Under the pieces are notes generated by a model. That model was not told the origin of the DNA. It saw only the letters and a list, made by a program, of their open reading frames with translations, and did not search any database. Position numbers and translations under genes: made by a program. A stretch of DNA of 41,105 bases from Veillonellaceae bacterium. GTDB taxonomy: Bacteria; Bacillota_C; Negativicutes; UBA1444. Positions within the stretch are counted from its first letter, which is position 1. Each line of letters begins with the position of its first letter. The stretch lies in NCBI GenBank assembly GCA_012798135.1, contig JAAZNU010000220.1:1-41105 (forward strand). Direction: 5' to 3'. Shown in pieces: positions 29,816 through 38,040 of this stretch.

Positions 29816-30132
29816 CCTCTGATTCTGCCCTCCATCCGAAGACGATTCCAGAACCTCTTCAGCTTGGCGTTGAGGGTCCGCTCGAGGCTTCGAAGTGCCC
29901 CGGACGCTGTGTGCAGCTTCCGCCGGCGCCGGTACGTGGTCCGGATAGCCGTGTAGGCCGTGTCCGCCGACACGTAGGCGCTGGGCGACCCCTGGTGGAA
30001 CATCGCGTCGAAGATCTTCGCGGCCTCCTGGATCTCGCTTTCGGTCAGCTGCCGGTGGAGAGAGAGAGACTGGAGGTGCAACACGACGGCCCGAAGCCCC
30101 AGAGGGGCGACATCGGAGTACTCCCGGGTCAC
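29794..30132 (-). CDS. Hypothetical basic protein, 112 aa
   Basis: GTG 30132, GTGA overlap with the upstream stop. Helical with a strongly basic C-terminal half (AIRTTYRRRRKLH, NAKLKRFWNRLRMEG). Possibly nucleic-acid binding by charge only. The N-terminal in-frame extension to 30417 is rejected as the shadow of the adjacent gene. Confidence 0.6.
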   Translation of the reverse strand: MTREYSDVAPLGLRAVVLHLQSLSLHRQLTESEIQEAAKIFDAMFHQGSPSAYVSADTAYTAIRTTYRRRRKLHTASGALRSLERTLNAKLKRFWNRLRMEGRIRGCSRPPR

Positions 30133-30464
30133 GCCGGGGCGTCGCGCTCCTCCTTCTCCTCGTCCGTCCTCTCCCCCATGAGCCTCCGGACTTCCGTCTT
30201 CACGGGTCCGATCAGGGGACGGAGCTTCTCCGGAAGGTACGTGTCGTCGATGGCCAGCAGCACCTTCTTGAGGCCCTTCCCCAGGTCCTCCGCCGCCTGA
30301 CCGGCCTGCCGGCGCATCTCCCGGACGTCCTCGTCCGTCGCCCCCGCCGCCCTCAGGGCCGGCTCCACCACCTCGTCCGCCACTTCCCGGACCTTCTCGA
30401 GGAACGTCTCCCGCCATGTTCCCTTCCTGTCCTTCCCGGTCCTCTTCTTTCTTTTTCCTGCCAT
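30129..30464 (-). CDS. Hypothetical charged helical protein, 111 aa
   Basis: ATG 30464 behind AGGAGGTCCAGG, immediately after the terminator at 30487-30524. Lys/Arg-rich N-terminus (MAGKRKKRTGKDRKGTW), then a long amphipathic helix (FLEKVREVADEVVEPALRA) and an acidic/basic tail. Not recognised. Expression may depend on read-through of the terminator. Confidence 0.65.
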   Translation of the reverse strand: MAGKRKKRTGKDRKGTWRETFLEKVREVADEVVEPALRAAGATDEDVREMRRQAGQAAEDLGKGLKKVLLAIDDTYLPEKLRPLIGPVKTEVRRLMGERTDEEKEERDAPA

Positions 30465-30486
30465 CCTGGACCTCCTGTCTTGATCG

Positions 30487-30524
30487 AAAAAACCCCGCCC
30501 ATGACCAGCGAGAACTGGGCGGGG
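30487..30524 (-). terminator. Rho-independent terminator after the DnaJ-zinc-finger-like gene
   Basis: Stem CCCCGCCCA (30493-30501) and TGGGCGGGG (30516-30524), 14-base loop, followed on the minus strand by six T residues (30487-30492). The only canonical terminator found; it isolates the 30567-31403 gene. Confidence 0.88.
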
Positions 30525-30566
30525 TGTTGGATGTCCACCTCGCCCAGCTCTCGCTGGCCTCGGCTG

Positions 30567-31403
30567 CTAGGACCGCCGGCGACGACTGGCGGTCCGCTTC
30601 TTCTCGCTCTTCTCGACGACCGACTCGGGCTGCTCCTGGCTGCAGGTCGTCTTCGCCGCCTGGACCACCGCCTGGATGGCCAGCTCCTGCACGTCCGTCC
30701 CCAGCCGACGGGCCCAGGCGGCGCCCTTGGCGTCCGTCGCGTGCAGGACCGGCTCGTCCACCGTTCCGCTCACAGTCCAGACGTCGTGGATGGCCGCGCC
30801 GTCGTCGGCCCCGTCCGCCAGCACGCCGGCGTCCATCGCCTCGACGAACCGGACGTATCCCGAGATGGTGGCGCCCCGCCGCTCAACGAAGACGCCCAGG
30901 GCGCAGCGGGCCCGGATTGTGTTGCGCATGCCGTCCACCGGCCGGTAACCTCCACGAACGTAGCCCTTCTTGTCCCGGTCGTAGCCCAGCGGGACCCAGT
31001 CTGTCACCTGGCCCTCCATCTCGCCGGCCACGACTCCGAACCGGAGCAGGAGCTGGACGCTCGAACCACCAACACCGAACTTGGCCAGCAGCTCCTTCGC
31101 CCTGGACACCGCCGCGGTGTCCCCCACCTGGGCGTCCAGGCGGAGGCGGGAGATGCCCTTGCGCGTCCCCTCGCCCTTGCAGGCGGGGCAGGAGTGGCCG
31201 AAGGCCAGCTTCCCGATCCCCTCGCAGAGGGGACAGGGAAGGGAGACGGCCCGCTTCATCTCGTCCGGACGGAGCGGCCGTCGTTCCGTGCCGAACTTCG
31301 GCCACAGGAGACCTGCCGGGATCTCCTCCGGGGGTGCTTCGCGAACGAGCTGCCACGAGACCGAGAACCGGGGGTCCGCCACGATGATTCGGCTCATGTC
31401 CAT
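30567..31403 (-). CDS. DnaJ-type zinc-finger (CxxCxGxG) protein
   Basis: 278 residues. Two repeats CPLCEGIG (57-64) and CPACKGEG (72-79) match the DnaJ Cys-rich zinc repeat, one pair rather than the two pairs of full DnaJ; no J-domain. The rest has a beta-rich core (QLLLRFGVVAGEMEGQVTDW) and a Lys/Arg-rich tail. ATG 31403 is chosen for GGAGGTCGAC; an ATG at 31415 has no site. Single-gene transcription unit, divergent from the plus-strand gene. Exact function unknown. Confidence 0.72.
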   Translation of the reverse strand: MDMSRIIVADPRFSVSWQLVREAPPEEIPAGLLWPKFGTERRPLRPDEMKRAVSLPCPLCEGIGKLAFGHSCPACKGEGTRKGISRLRLDAQVGDTAAVSRAKELLAKFGVGGSSVQLLLRFGVVAGEMEGQVTDWVPLGYDRDKKGYVRGGYRPVDGMRNTIRARCALGVFVERRGATISGYVRFVEAMDAGVLADGADDGAAIHDVWTVSGTVDEPVLHATDAKGAAWARRLGTDVQELAIQAVVQAAKTTCSQEQPESVVEKSEKKRTASRRRRS

Positions 31404-31424
31404 GTCGACCTCCATGGGGCGATA

Positions 31425-31460
31425 CGTTTCTCAGCCATCTATGCCCCGGCCTGAGAAACG
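31425..31460. promoter_or_regulatory. 10-bp inverted repeat in divergent intergenic region
   Basis: CGTTTCTCAG (31425-31434) and CTGAGAAACG (31451-31460) are exact reverse complements with a 16-base spacer. Position in the gap between divergent genes suggests an operator that controls one or both. Confidence 0.6.
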
Positions 31461-31499
31461 GCGGAACTCGTGTGGTTACGCACTCTCCTTATGACGGAT

Positions 31500-31528
31500 T
31501 TGCCCCTGGAACTGCAGGGGGTTAGGCT
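31500..31528 (+). promoter_or_regulatory. Possible promoter of the plus-strand gene
   Basis: TTGCCC (31500-31505), 17-bp spacer, TAGGCT (31523-31528), then six bases to the ATG. The spacer carries a CCCCTG/CAGGGG hairpin. Matches to consensus are moderate. A leaderless or near-leaderless transcript is implied. Confidence 0.45.
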
Positions 31529-31534
31529 AGAGGC

Positions 31535-31909
31535 ATGAGCAACGATCTATGGGAGGATCTTCTGGGACCTGACGCCGGCGCCATCCTCCAGCAGGCCGCC
31601 CAGCGCCACCAGGAGCACACCACCCCCGAGGAGCTGGAGGCTGTCGAGATCTACAACCACGACCGCTCCCGGCTCACGGAGCGGCACAAGGCCGCCCTCG
31701 CTGATCTTCTGACGGCCGTGGCCGACGACTTCTCATCCCGCCGGCGGGCCGCCATGATCCACGAGGCCATGCTGAAAGGCCCTCCTGGAGGGCCCCAGGA
31801 GCCCGACGAGCTCTTGATTCCCGACGAGGATGGTCGGACCCGCCCCAGGCCCGTCAAGGACGACGGGAACAGCCTGGAGGCCTTCCTGGACGATTTGGAC
31901 TCGGACTAG
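31535..31909 (+). CDS. Small acidic protein, only plus-strand gene
   Basis: 124 residues, Asp/Glu-rich, ending LEAFLDDLDSD. Helical N-terminus (DLWEDLLGPDAGAILQQAAQ), a helix with basic patch (FSSRRRAAMIHEAMLKG), and a disordered Pro/Gly segment. Not recognised. Its stop TAG overlaps the stop of the convergent minus-strand gene at the palindrome CTAG. Divergent placement with its own promoter and operator-like repeat is typical of regulators; that role is inference. Confidence 0.7.
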   Translation: MSNDLWEDLLGPDAGAILQQAAQRHQEHTTPEELEAVEIYNHDRSRLTERHKAALADLLTAVADDFSSRRRAAMIHEAMLKGPPGGPQEPDELLIPDEDGRTRPRPVKDDGNSLEAFLDDLDSD

Positions 31910-32118
31910 AACCGCTTCCCGCGTTCCTTCAGATAGTCCCAGGCGGACCAGTAGGCGGTCCTGCGCGGGAACATCCCGGGCTTGCGGGACATGATGTCGG
32001 CGATGCGAATGAACGGATTGGCGATGGCCAGGGCGATCGGCAGGACACCCATCTGGGCGGACTTGGCCATCTCCTCCTGGAAGGAGAGGGCCTCGACCCG
32101 CGGCTCGAGTCCCCGCAC
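31906..32118 (-). CDS. Hypothetical protein, 70 aa
   Basis: GTG 32118 directly follows the tube-like gene's stop. QEEMAKSAQMGVLPIALAIA and PFIRIADIMSRKPGMFPRRT suggest a partly hydrophobic helix and a basic C-terminus. An ATG within (AGGAGGAG adjacent) is an alternative start. Stop shared with the convergent plus-strand gene. Not recognised. Confidence 0.55.
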   Translation of the reverse strand: MRGLEPRVEALSFQEEMAKSAQMGVLPIALAIANPFIRIADIMSRKPGMFPRRTAYWSAWDYLKERGKRF

Positions 32119-32847
32119 CTAGATCACCACCGGAGCCGGCGGACCGGCGCTGATGTTCGAGGTCGCGTCACCCTTCACGAGTGGAACCACCCGGATCTTG
32201 ATGGGGATCAGCCGCTCGTACTGGATGCCGACCGACTCCTGGATGATGACGCCCATGGCGTCCGTCGCCCAGGTGTGGTTCGGGATGACGCAGGCCTCGC
32301 AGTAGAAGGCCCCGAGCGACTGCATGTTCGAGTCTCGGACGAAGAACCCGAGCCCCACCGGCTGGCCGAACAGGTCGCTCGCCAGGTTGAGGAACAGGTT
32401 CTCGTACCCGGGGGAGACGATGACATCGTGCGGATTCGCCATCCGCTGCGCCCCCAGGTTCGGCCACAGCCAATCCACCTCCTCCGGGGGGAGCACGTTC
32501 CGGTAGTAGGCGTACAGGAGGCGGAGCAAGCTCGGCCCGTAGTAGTGGACACGCGACAGGCCGATCTGGCCGAACGTACGCCCCGAGATGAAGTACGAAC
32601 GGTCGGACCCGATCTCGAAGATCCGGTTGAACGTCCGGCTCTGGCCCAGGTTGAAGTTCTGGATGACTCCGACCGGGAAGATCAGGTCGTCCAGGCTCGT
32701 CGTGGTCGGGCCCAGGGCGCTCGCACCGAGGGACGTGAGACGCGGCGGCCCCACGCACAGGGTGACGAAGTTGCCGGCGACGAACTGACCGTCGATCAGC
32801 CCTCGCTGGACGTATTGAGTGTACGGACTTTGGTCAGAAAACGGCAT
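32119..32847 (-). CDS. Tail tube-like virion protein
   Basis: 242 residues. VIQNFNLGQSRTFNRIFEIG, SYFISGRTFGQIGLSRVHYY and IPNHTWATDAMGVIIQESV resemble the conserved parts of large-phage tail tube proteins (a F-E-I-G-x-x-R-x-Y/F strand followed by G-x-x-x-x-x-x-x-x-S-R-V). It directly follows the sheath gene, the usual sheath-then-tube order. ATG 32847 has ATGGAGGCGTAAC. Could also be a neck or tail-completion protein. Confidence 0.6.
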   Translation of the reverse strand: MPFSDQSPYTQYVQRGLIDGQFVAGNFVTLCVGPPRLTSLGASALGPTTTSLDDLIFPVGVIQNFNLGQSRTFNRIFEIGSDRSYFISGRTFGQIGLSRVHYYGPSLLRLLYAYYRNVLPPEEVDWLWPNLGAQRMANPHDVIVSPGYENLFLNLASDLFGQPVGLGFFVRDSNMQSLGAFYCEACVIPNHTWATDAMGVIIQESVGIQYERLIPIKIRVVPLVKGDATSNISAGPPAPVVI

Positions 32848-32957
32848 GTTACGCCTCCATCTTTTCGGGCCTTATCCGCGGCAGGGAACTCCTCCACCGG
32901 CTTCTCCTCGCCGCCGCGCCTGCAGATCCTGGTGCCCCTGATCCGTCATGTCTTCCC
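32848..32957 (-). pseudogene. Possible zinc-ribbon remnant in sheath-tube gap
   Basis: In one minus-strand frame the gap reads ICRRGGEEKPVEEFP and ARKDGGVTC, similar to the CxxCGEEKPxxEF...Dx(n)C ribbon seen in some HNH-associated proteins, but the second Cys is Gly and there is no start codon in frame. A 25-codon ORF (32872-32949) in another frame has a ribosome site. Decayed gene or chance. Confidence 0.25.
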
Positions 32958-35900
32958 CTAGATCACGAGGCGAACCCGGATACGGTTGAGCGGGTTCCCC
33001 ACGGTGACCTCGAGCTCGATCAGGACCTCGTCCTCGCCGCCCGGCTCCAAGCCCTCGGCCAGGTCGTCGGCGGTCGCATCGAATGGACCCTGCACCAGCT
33101 TGATGACCTTCGCGCCGAGCCACACCCCGGTGCTCACGAGGAAGTCGATGACGCCGTTCACGACCATGGACAGCATGTCGAGCGTCGCCGACGTGATGTT
33201 CATGGTGCCCACGAGGGGGGCCAGGGCGTCACGGATGGCGTATGCCCCGAAGTCGACCGCCGTGCGGATCGAATCCTCCCTCGTCTTCACCGAGGTCGGG
33301 TCGGTGGTCAGCTGCTGCCGGGTGACAACCGTAGACGACACCTCGTCGTTGATCCACCACCAGAGGCCGTAGCCGGCCGCCTGGTCCATGTCGTCCTCGG
33401 GGAAGAACCCGTTGGAGAGGTAGACCTTGTTGAAACCCTGGAGCGGGGCGTTCGTGAGCGGCTTCGCCGGGTGCGTGCCGCACCGCATGGCCACCTGGCC
33501 GGCCGCCAGGTAGTACGTCGGCAGGCGCTGCGCCAGGCCGTTGACCGTCACCTCGACCTCGCCCGGGGCCCCGACGTCCATCCGGCTGTCCCTGAACCGC
33601 AGGCACCGCTTTCCCATCGCCTTGGCGATGGCCGACCGGTCGGGGTTGCCCGCCGTGTCCACCAGCTCGCGGCCGCGGATGTAGATCGAGAACGTCTTGT
33701 CCACGATCGGGTTCGGCCACAGGTTGCCGTTGTCGTAGAACGAGTCCTCTGTGGCCGTCCTCTTCCGGCAGGTGATCTGGGCGCCGGAGTACCCGGTGAT
33801 CAGGTAGTTCGCGTCCAGACCCTCGACCCGCAGGAAGACCTCGTTGCCGTCGCCGGTGCCGCCGTGGAGCGCGTCCGGCCCCCAGCCGCTGCTCGTCGTG
33901 ATGCCGGCCGCCATGAAGAGGTCCCCGAGGTCGGCAATGCCGGTGTTGAACGTGTTCGGGGACACGCCCCCGGTCGCCGCGTTGCCCTCGGTGCCCGAGG
34001 TGACGAGGGTGTCCTCGTCCCGCTCCGGGATCGCGAACGTCACGAACCCGTACCGCTCACCCCGGCGCTTGGTCGCCGACATGTAGTTGATGTGGGCGTA
34101 CAAGTTGATGGCCGTTTCGAGGTCCTGGGACAGGGGCACGATGCCGTAGCAGCGGAGGCTGCGCAGGGCATCGAACGCCCGGGCATAGGCGTCCGGGGTG
34201 CCGTCGGGGTACGTGTCCGACACCTCGTCGACGCCGAACAAGTAGATCGGCGTCTGGCCGGCGTTCAACAGGGCCAGGTACGCCGCCAGGCCGAGCGGGT
34301 TCTGGGCGTCGAGAGGGGCAAACTGGGTGTCCAGGCCCGTGAAATCGCTGGCGTTGATCTGCACCGGCACGGGGTCCCGGGTGGTCGCCGCCACGGTCAC
34401 GTCCAGCCGCAGGCCCTTGTAGAACAGGGCCGCGTAGGCCATGACGTCCGTCGGGGTGATCGGCATGTACATCGGATCCTGCTTGGACCCACGCAGATCG
34501 TCCTGGCGGAGCTGGATGAACCGGGTGGTCACCGAGAGCTCCGGCGTGGTCTTGTCGGTGCTGCCGGCGATGACCTGGCCGGCGGTCAGGTTCTTCGCCT
34601 CGATGAACCAGTTCTGCCGGCTGGAGCCCCATGGGGTCGCGGAGAAGTAGTCGGCCGCCAGTTCGGTGTCGAGGCGGACGATCTGATCGACCGCACCACC
34701 GACATCGGTGGTGACGAGCTGAGCAATGACGCCGAGCTTCGTGTTGCCGACCCACAGCTCGTCGCCGATCAGGGGCGCCTGGGCAGTGCCGCGGGCCACC
34801 ATCCGGGTGGTCCCGGTCTCGAAGACCTGCCCGCCCGAGATGTCCCGGTAGCGGATGACGCCCTCCCGCCCATACCCGTGGGACTGGATGACGACCGTCG
34901 TGCCGCCACCGGGCGCCGCTGTGCCGGGGAAGTACTTGTTGATCTCGGCCGCCAGGTCGTCCTTGGTGGCGATGGCGGTCCCGGAGATGCGCTGCAGCTG
35001 CCAGCCATCGATGCCCAGCTCGATGACGCCCGTCCACGGGAAGGTGATCGAGGAGGTCGTGACGGCGGCCCGGGACGCGGCTGCCGAGAAGCCGGTGAGC
35101 ACGGCGTCCGGGTTCGGGTACGTGTACCCGTTCACCGTCGCCGCCGCAGTCGGGCCCTCGGCCACGCCGGCCTCAACCGTGGTCATGACCGCCCCGGTCG
35201 GGTCGATGCTGACAACCGTGAACGTCGTGTTGTTGAGAGTCGTCCCCGTGATCACGACCTTCGTGCCCGGAGCCGCATACCCGTCGGTGACCCAGCTACC
35301 AGCCGCCCGGGTAATCGTGTTCACACCGGAGAAGGTGAGAGTGGTGTACTGGGCCGCAACCAGCGTGGCCAGCGGGTTCCGACCCATCAGGTCGTTCGGG
35401 TAGACGGGCTGGACGGAGTTGTTGACGAATCGGACGAGCGGGCTGGTCCCATCGCCGTCCCCGTCGTCCACGACGCCGAGGTACGAGCTGACGGTGCGAT
35501 TGACGGCCGACGTCGGCCAGAGTTCCTTCTTGATGTTGGTCGCCGTGGTCTGGAACCCGCGGACCGAGGACTCGATGATGTCGAGGTCGTCGCCGAGGTT
35601 CCACGGGTCGGGCAGCATGTCCTTCGTGATGAACATGCGGGTGCCGTCGTACCGGTCGTACCCGATGGCGGTCCAGTTGAACGGGAGGTGAAAGTTGTTC
35701 GCACCGGAGGCCGGCATCGTCGCCAGGGCGTTCCACGCCACCGTCAGGGCCGCGCCCGAGCCCTCGCTGATCGTCCGGATGCGCAGGGTCACGTTCGTAC
35801 TCGACAGAGCGACCGTGTCCGCGATGATCGGGAAGCCGGCCACGTCCGCTGCCGCCTGGATGAAGGCGGCCGCAGTCGCCGGGGTGTACGTCGAACCGGA

Positions 35901-36209
35901 AGAGAAGGTGATGGTGAGGGGAGCACTGCCCGGCATGGACAGGGTCAGGACGTCGTTAGCGGTCGCCGTGTGGGTGGTCGCCGCTGCCACGCCCGTCATG
36001 TCGAGGCCCTGGTAGATGGCCGGCAGGCTGATCCGCGCGTTCTCGTTCAAGGACCCGTCGGTGTTGGTCACCTCGAGCACCTTGTAGCAGGGCCCAACGA
36101 TGACCTCCTGCAACGTCGGCCTCACGTTGATGACGTCGGTCTGTCGGATGGATTGGACGACGTCAACTCCAGGCCGGCGAATGGGGGAAGGCAGTGCGGT
36201 GGTCGTCAT
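32958..36209 (-). CDS. Tail sheath protein
   Basis: 1083 residues. The N-terminus RRPGVDVVQSIRQTDVINVR and the C-terminal part (TSVKTREDSIRTAVDFGAYA, RDALAPLVGTMN, ending in IELEVTVGNPLNRIRVRLVI) follow the sheath layout, with large Gly/Thr-rich surface insertions between. Forms the contractile outer tube that drives the tail tube through the host envelope. About twice the length of small-phage sheaths. ATG 36209 with GGAGTGACGCC. This gene identifies the phage as myovirus-like. Confidence 0.85.
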   Translation of the reverse strand: MTTTALPSPIRRPGVDVVQSIRQTDVINVRPTLQEVIVGPCYKVLEVTNTDGSLNENARISLPAIYQGLDMTGVAAATTHTATANDVLTLSMPGSAPLTITFSSGSTYTPATAAAFIQAAADVAGFPIIADTVALSSTNVTLRIRTISEGSGAALTVAWNALATMPASGANNFHLPFNWTAIGYDRYDGTRMFITKDMLPDPWNLGDDLDIIESSVRGFQTTATNIKKELWPTSAVNRTVSSYLGVVDDGDGDGTSPLVRFVNNSVQPVYPNDLMGRNPLATLVAAQYTTLTFSGVNTITRAAGSWVTDGYAAPGTKVVITGTTLNNTTFTVVSIDPTGAVMTTVEAGVAEGPTAAATVNGYTYPNPDAVLTGFSAAASRAAVTTSSITFPWTGVIELGIDGWQLQRISGTAIATKDDLAAEINKYFPGTAAPGGGTTVVIQSHGYGREGVIRYRDISGGQVFETGTTRMVARGTAQAPLIGDELWVGNTKLGVIAQLVTTDVGGAVDQIVRLDTELAADYFSATPWGSSRQNWFIEAKNLTAGQVIAGSTDKTTPELSVTTRFIQLRQDDLRGSKQDPMYMPITPTDVMAYAALFYKGLRLDVTVAATTRDPVPVQINASDFTGLDTQFAPLDAQNPLGLAAYLALLNAGQTPIYLFGVDEVSDTYPDGTPDAYARAFDALRSLRCYGIVPLSQDLETAINLYAHINYMSATKRRGERYGFVTFAIPERDEDTLVTSGTEGNAATGGVSPNTFNTGIADLGDLFMAAGITTSSGWGPDALHGGTGDGNEVFLRVEGLDANYLITGYSGAQITCRKRTATEDSFYDNGNLWPNPIVDKTFSIYIRGRELVDTAGNPDRSAIAKAMGKRCLRFRDSRMDVGAPGEVEVTVNGLAQRLPTYYLAAGQVAMRCGTHPAKPLTNAPLQGFNKVYLSNGFFPEDDMDQAAGYGLWWWINDEVSSTVVTRQQLTTDPTSVKTREDSIRTAVDFGAYAIRDALAPLVGTMNITSATLDMLSMVVNGVIDFLVSTGVWLGAKVIKLVQGPFDATADDLAEGLEPGGEDEVLIELEVTVGNPLNRIRVRLVI

Positions 36210-36213
36210 GGCG

Positions 36214-36987
36214 TCACTCCTCCGTTCTCACGCGTACCGATGATCGCATACTCCCCGTGGGTTGGGAAGCATCGACGAGAAGCGTTCTGGGGCCCTGCCG
36301 CCGCTGCACGGCCGGGTCGGCAGGGAACCTGACATCCCTGGGTGGAGTCGGGTAGTTCACGATGTCAGGGGCAATCTGGGTGATCCTGGCGGTCACGGCC
36401 TGGAGCACCGGAGCGTCGAGCGGCTCCGCACGGGACCGACGGGCCATCCGGAACGGCATCGTCACGGGCACAGTCACCAACCCCTTGGCATCCCCCTCCA
36501 CCAGGGACCCGGCCGGCCCAGGCTCCCCTACGTTCAGCGTACCCATCGTAGCGATGAAGTACTTGGCCAGGAAGTTGGAGTGCATCCAGATCATCTCGGC
36601 GGAAAAGAAGGCCAGGTCCTCGGCCTCCGCCTCCTTCGACGAGATGTGGTGGAACACCATCACCGAGTTGATGAAGTCGCTCTTCGTGAAGGCCCCGGTC
36701 GACGTCTCAACCTCATCGAGCGAGCCGACGCCGGCGCCGGCGAACTGGAGAGCGGACCGGGCGCACGCGATGCACGGCCGGTTGCCGAACACCTTTCCGT
36801 CGACCGGCACCGTTGCAGCGATGATGATCTTCGAGTTGTTCTGGTCGGGCTCCCAGTGGTACGGCCCCTCGACAGCGTTGTACACGCCCTGGAGGAAGGC
36901 CATACAGACGTTCCGGATGTACCGGATCGGGCTGCCCTGCAGCAGCGGCTTGATCGCTTCGAAGCCGGGAACGTCGATCTGCTGCAT
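36214..36987 (-). CDS. Hypothetical virion-region protein, 257 aa
   Basis: IRYIRNVCMAFLQGVYNAVE, NNSKIIIAATVPVDGKVFGN, INSVMVFHHISSKEAEAEDL and AEMIWMHSNFLAKYFIATMG form a mixed alpha/beta protein with a basic, disordered C-terminus. Starts in a TGATG overlap with the 71-residue gene and ends four bases before the sheath start, so it is likely a tail-completion or neck protein by position. Not recognised by motif. Confidence 0.6.
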   Translation of the reverse strand: MQQIDVPGFEAIKPLLQGSPIRYIRNVCMAFLQGVYNAVEGPYHWEPDQNNSKIIIAATVPVDGKVFGNRPCIACARSALQFAGAGVGSLDEVETSTGAFTKSDFINSVMVFHHISSKEAEAEDLAFFSAEMIWMHSNFLAKYFIATMGTLNVGEPGPAGSLVEGDAKGLVTVPVTMPFRMARRSRAEPLDAPVLQAVTARITQIAPDIVNYPTPPRDVRFPADPAVQRRQGPRTLLVDASQPTGSMRSSVRVRTEE

Positions 36988-37202
36988 CAGTCAAACGCCG
37001 GGTGCCGGGATGTACGGGACGCAGTCCCGCCCGACGGCTCATCTTCGAAATCCGTGTCCTTGATCTTCTTCACCGGCACGTCGCGCAGCATCATCTTCCT
37101 GGTCACCAGCGTGCCAGGGGCCAGCAGCTGGGGCGAGCCGCCGGCCGCCCACTTCTCCAGCAGGTTCGCGAAAACGGCCATTTCGAGTGCGTGATCATCC
37201 AT
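36987..37202 (-). CDS. Hypothetical small protein, 71 aa
   Basis: ATG 37202 follows GGTGAGAAC. N-terminal helix (ALEMAVFANLLEKWAAGG), then APGTLVTRKMMLRDVPVKK and a hydrophilic tail. Lies inside the virion module with TGATG coupling to the next gene. Not recognised. Confidence 0.6.
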   Translation of the reverse strand: MDDHALEMAVFANLLEKWAAGGSPQLLAPGTLVTRKMMLRDVPVKKIKDTDFEDEPSGGTASRTSRHPAFD

Positions 37203-37206
37203 GTTC

Positions 37207-38031
37207 TCACCCGATGGTCGTACGATACCTGAAGTTCCGCTCCTCAGCCAAGGGGGCAGACATCAGGGCCTGGAAGTTGACCGGCACGTCGAACTCGATG
37301 TCCCCACGGGCGCACTCCGCCACGGTGAGCTCCTGGTGCAGCGGGCAGCCCAGGCGCTCGGTCCGCTTCACGGAGACGACCCGCCACCTCCGGTTGTCCG
37401 GGGAGACGATGAGGTCCTTCGGTTTGGCCTCCGGGAACGCCGACATGTAGACGAGGTTCGGCGACTCCTGCCTGACCTCCGGCCCGAGATTGAGGTTCTT
37501 CGGGGTCGGCATAAACTGCGCGTAGATCTCGATGGGGTGGTGGAACCCGCGGACGAACCCGGTGGAGTAGCAGCTGGGGCAACGCGAGCTCGTCACCACC
37601 TGCTGGGTGTTGTCGTAGCAGTTCCTGCACGTCGTCCCGAACGTGCGGACGGGGAAGAACCAGGAGCGCCGACCCATCAGCTCGCGCAGCTTCACGTCCC
37701 AGTGCCGCCGCACCTCGAGGGCGATGAGGTCTGGCTGATCATCCGCCGTGTAGGGCCCGAAGTCCTTCGTCATGCCCGACTTGATGTGCTTTACCCGGAT
37801 GATGTAGTTCATCGTCCGGTGCAGGTGAAACGGCTCGACCGCACTGTCCCGGAACTGGAACTTGTCCGTGAACCAGTCGCTGAGCTCGTCCCACGGACCG
37901 GCCGGTCCCTCGGACCGGAGAATACGGAACTGGTAGTCCAGGACCTCTTCGTAGGTGTCCGCTACCTGCCAGGCGATCTGCATCGACCGGATGTCGAGCG
38001 TGCGAACGCGGACGTACTCAACATCCAGCAC
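37207..38031 (-). CDS. Virion protein with FnIII-like N-terminus and zinc ribbon
   Basis: 274 residues. Residues 1-105 read as a beta sandwich (MQIAWQVADTYEEVLDYQFR, YIIRVKHIKSGMTKDFGPYT) like fibronectin III. Then a ribbon CRNCYDN ... CPSCYSTG, and a C-terminal beta domain (NLVYMSAFPEAKPKDLIVSP). Position before the sheath fits a neck or head-tail joining protein. GTG 38031 with GGAGCCGCAG. Confidence 0.62.
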   Translation of the reverse strand: MLDVEYVRVRTLDIRSMQIAWQVADTYEEVLDYQFRILRSEGPAGPWDELSDWFTDKFQFRDSAVEPFHLHRTMNYIIRVKHIKSGMTKDFGPYTADDQPDLIALEVRRHWDVKLRELMGRRSWFFPVRTFGTTCRNCYDNTQQVVTSSRCPSCYSTGFVRGFHHPIEIYAQFMPTPKNLNLGPEVRQESPNLVYMSAFPEAKPKDLIVSPDNRRWRVVSVKRTERLGCPLHQELTVAECARGDIEFDVPVNFQALMSAPLAEERNFRYRTTIG

Positions 38032-38040
38032 CTGCGGCTC

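Noticed and set aside
30129..30417. N-terminal extension of the basic 112-aa protein
   Set aside because: Extension is nearly all Gly/Glu/Arg/Asp and lies on the antiphase of the 111-aa gene.
32872..32949. 25-residue ORF with a GGGGAAG ribosome site in the sheath-tube gap
   Set aside because: Very short, Gly/Arg-rich, and another frame in the same gap shows a ribbon-like remnant; not enough support to call a gene.
33471..36332. 953-codon plus-strand ORF opposite the sheath gene
   Set aside because: Arg/Gly/Val/His-rich shadow composition, no ribosome site, and the minus strand carries a clear sheath protein. The same applies to long plus-strand ORFs at 16740-19034 and 37201-39387.
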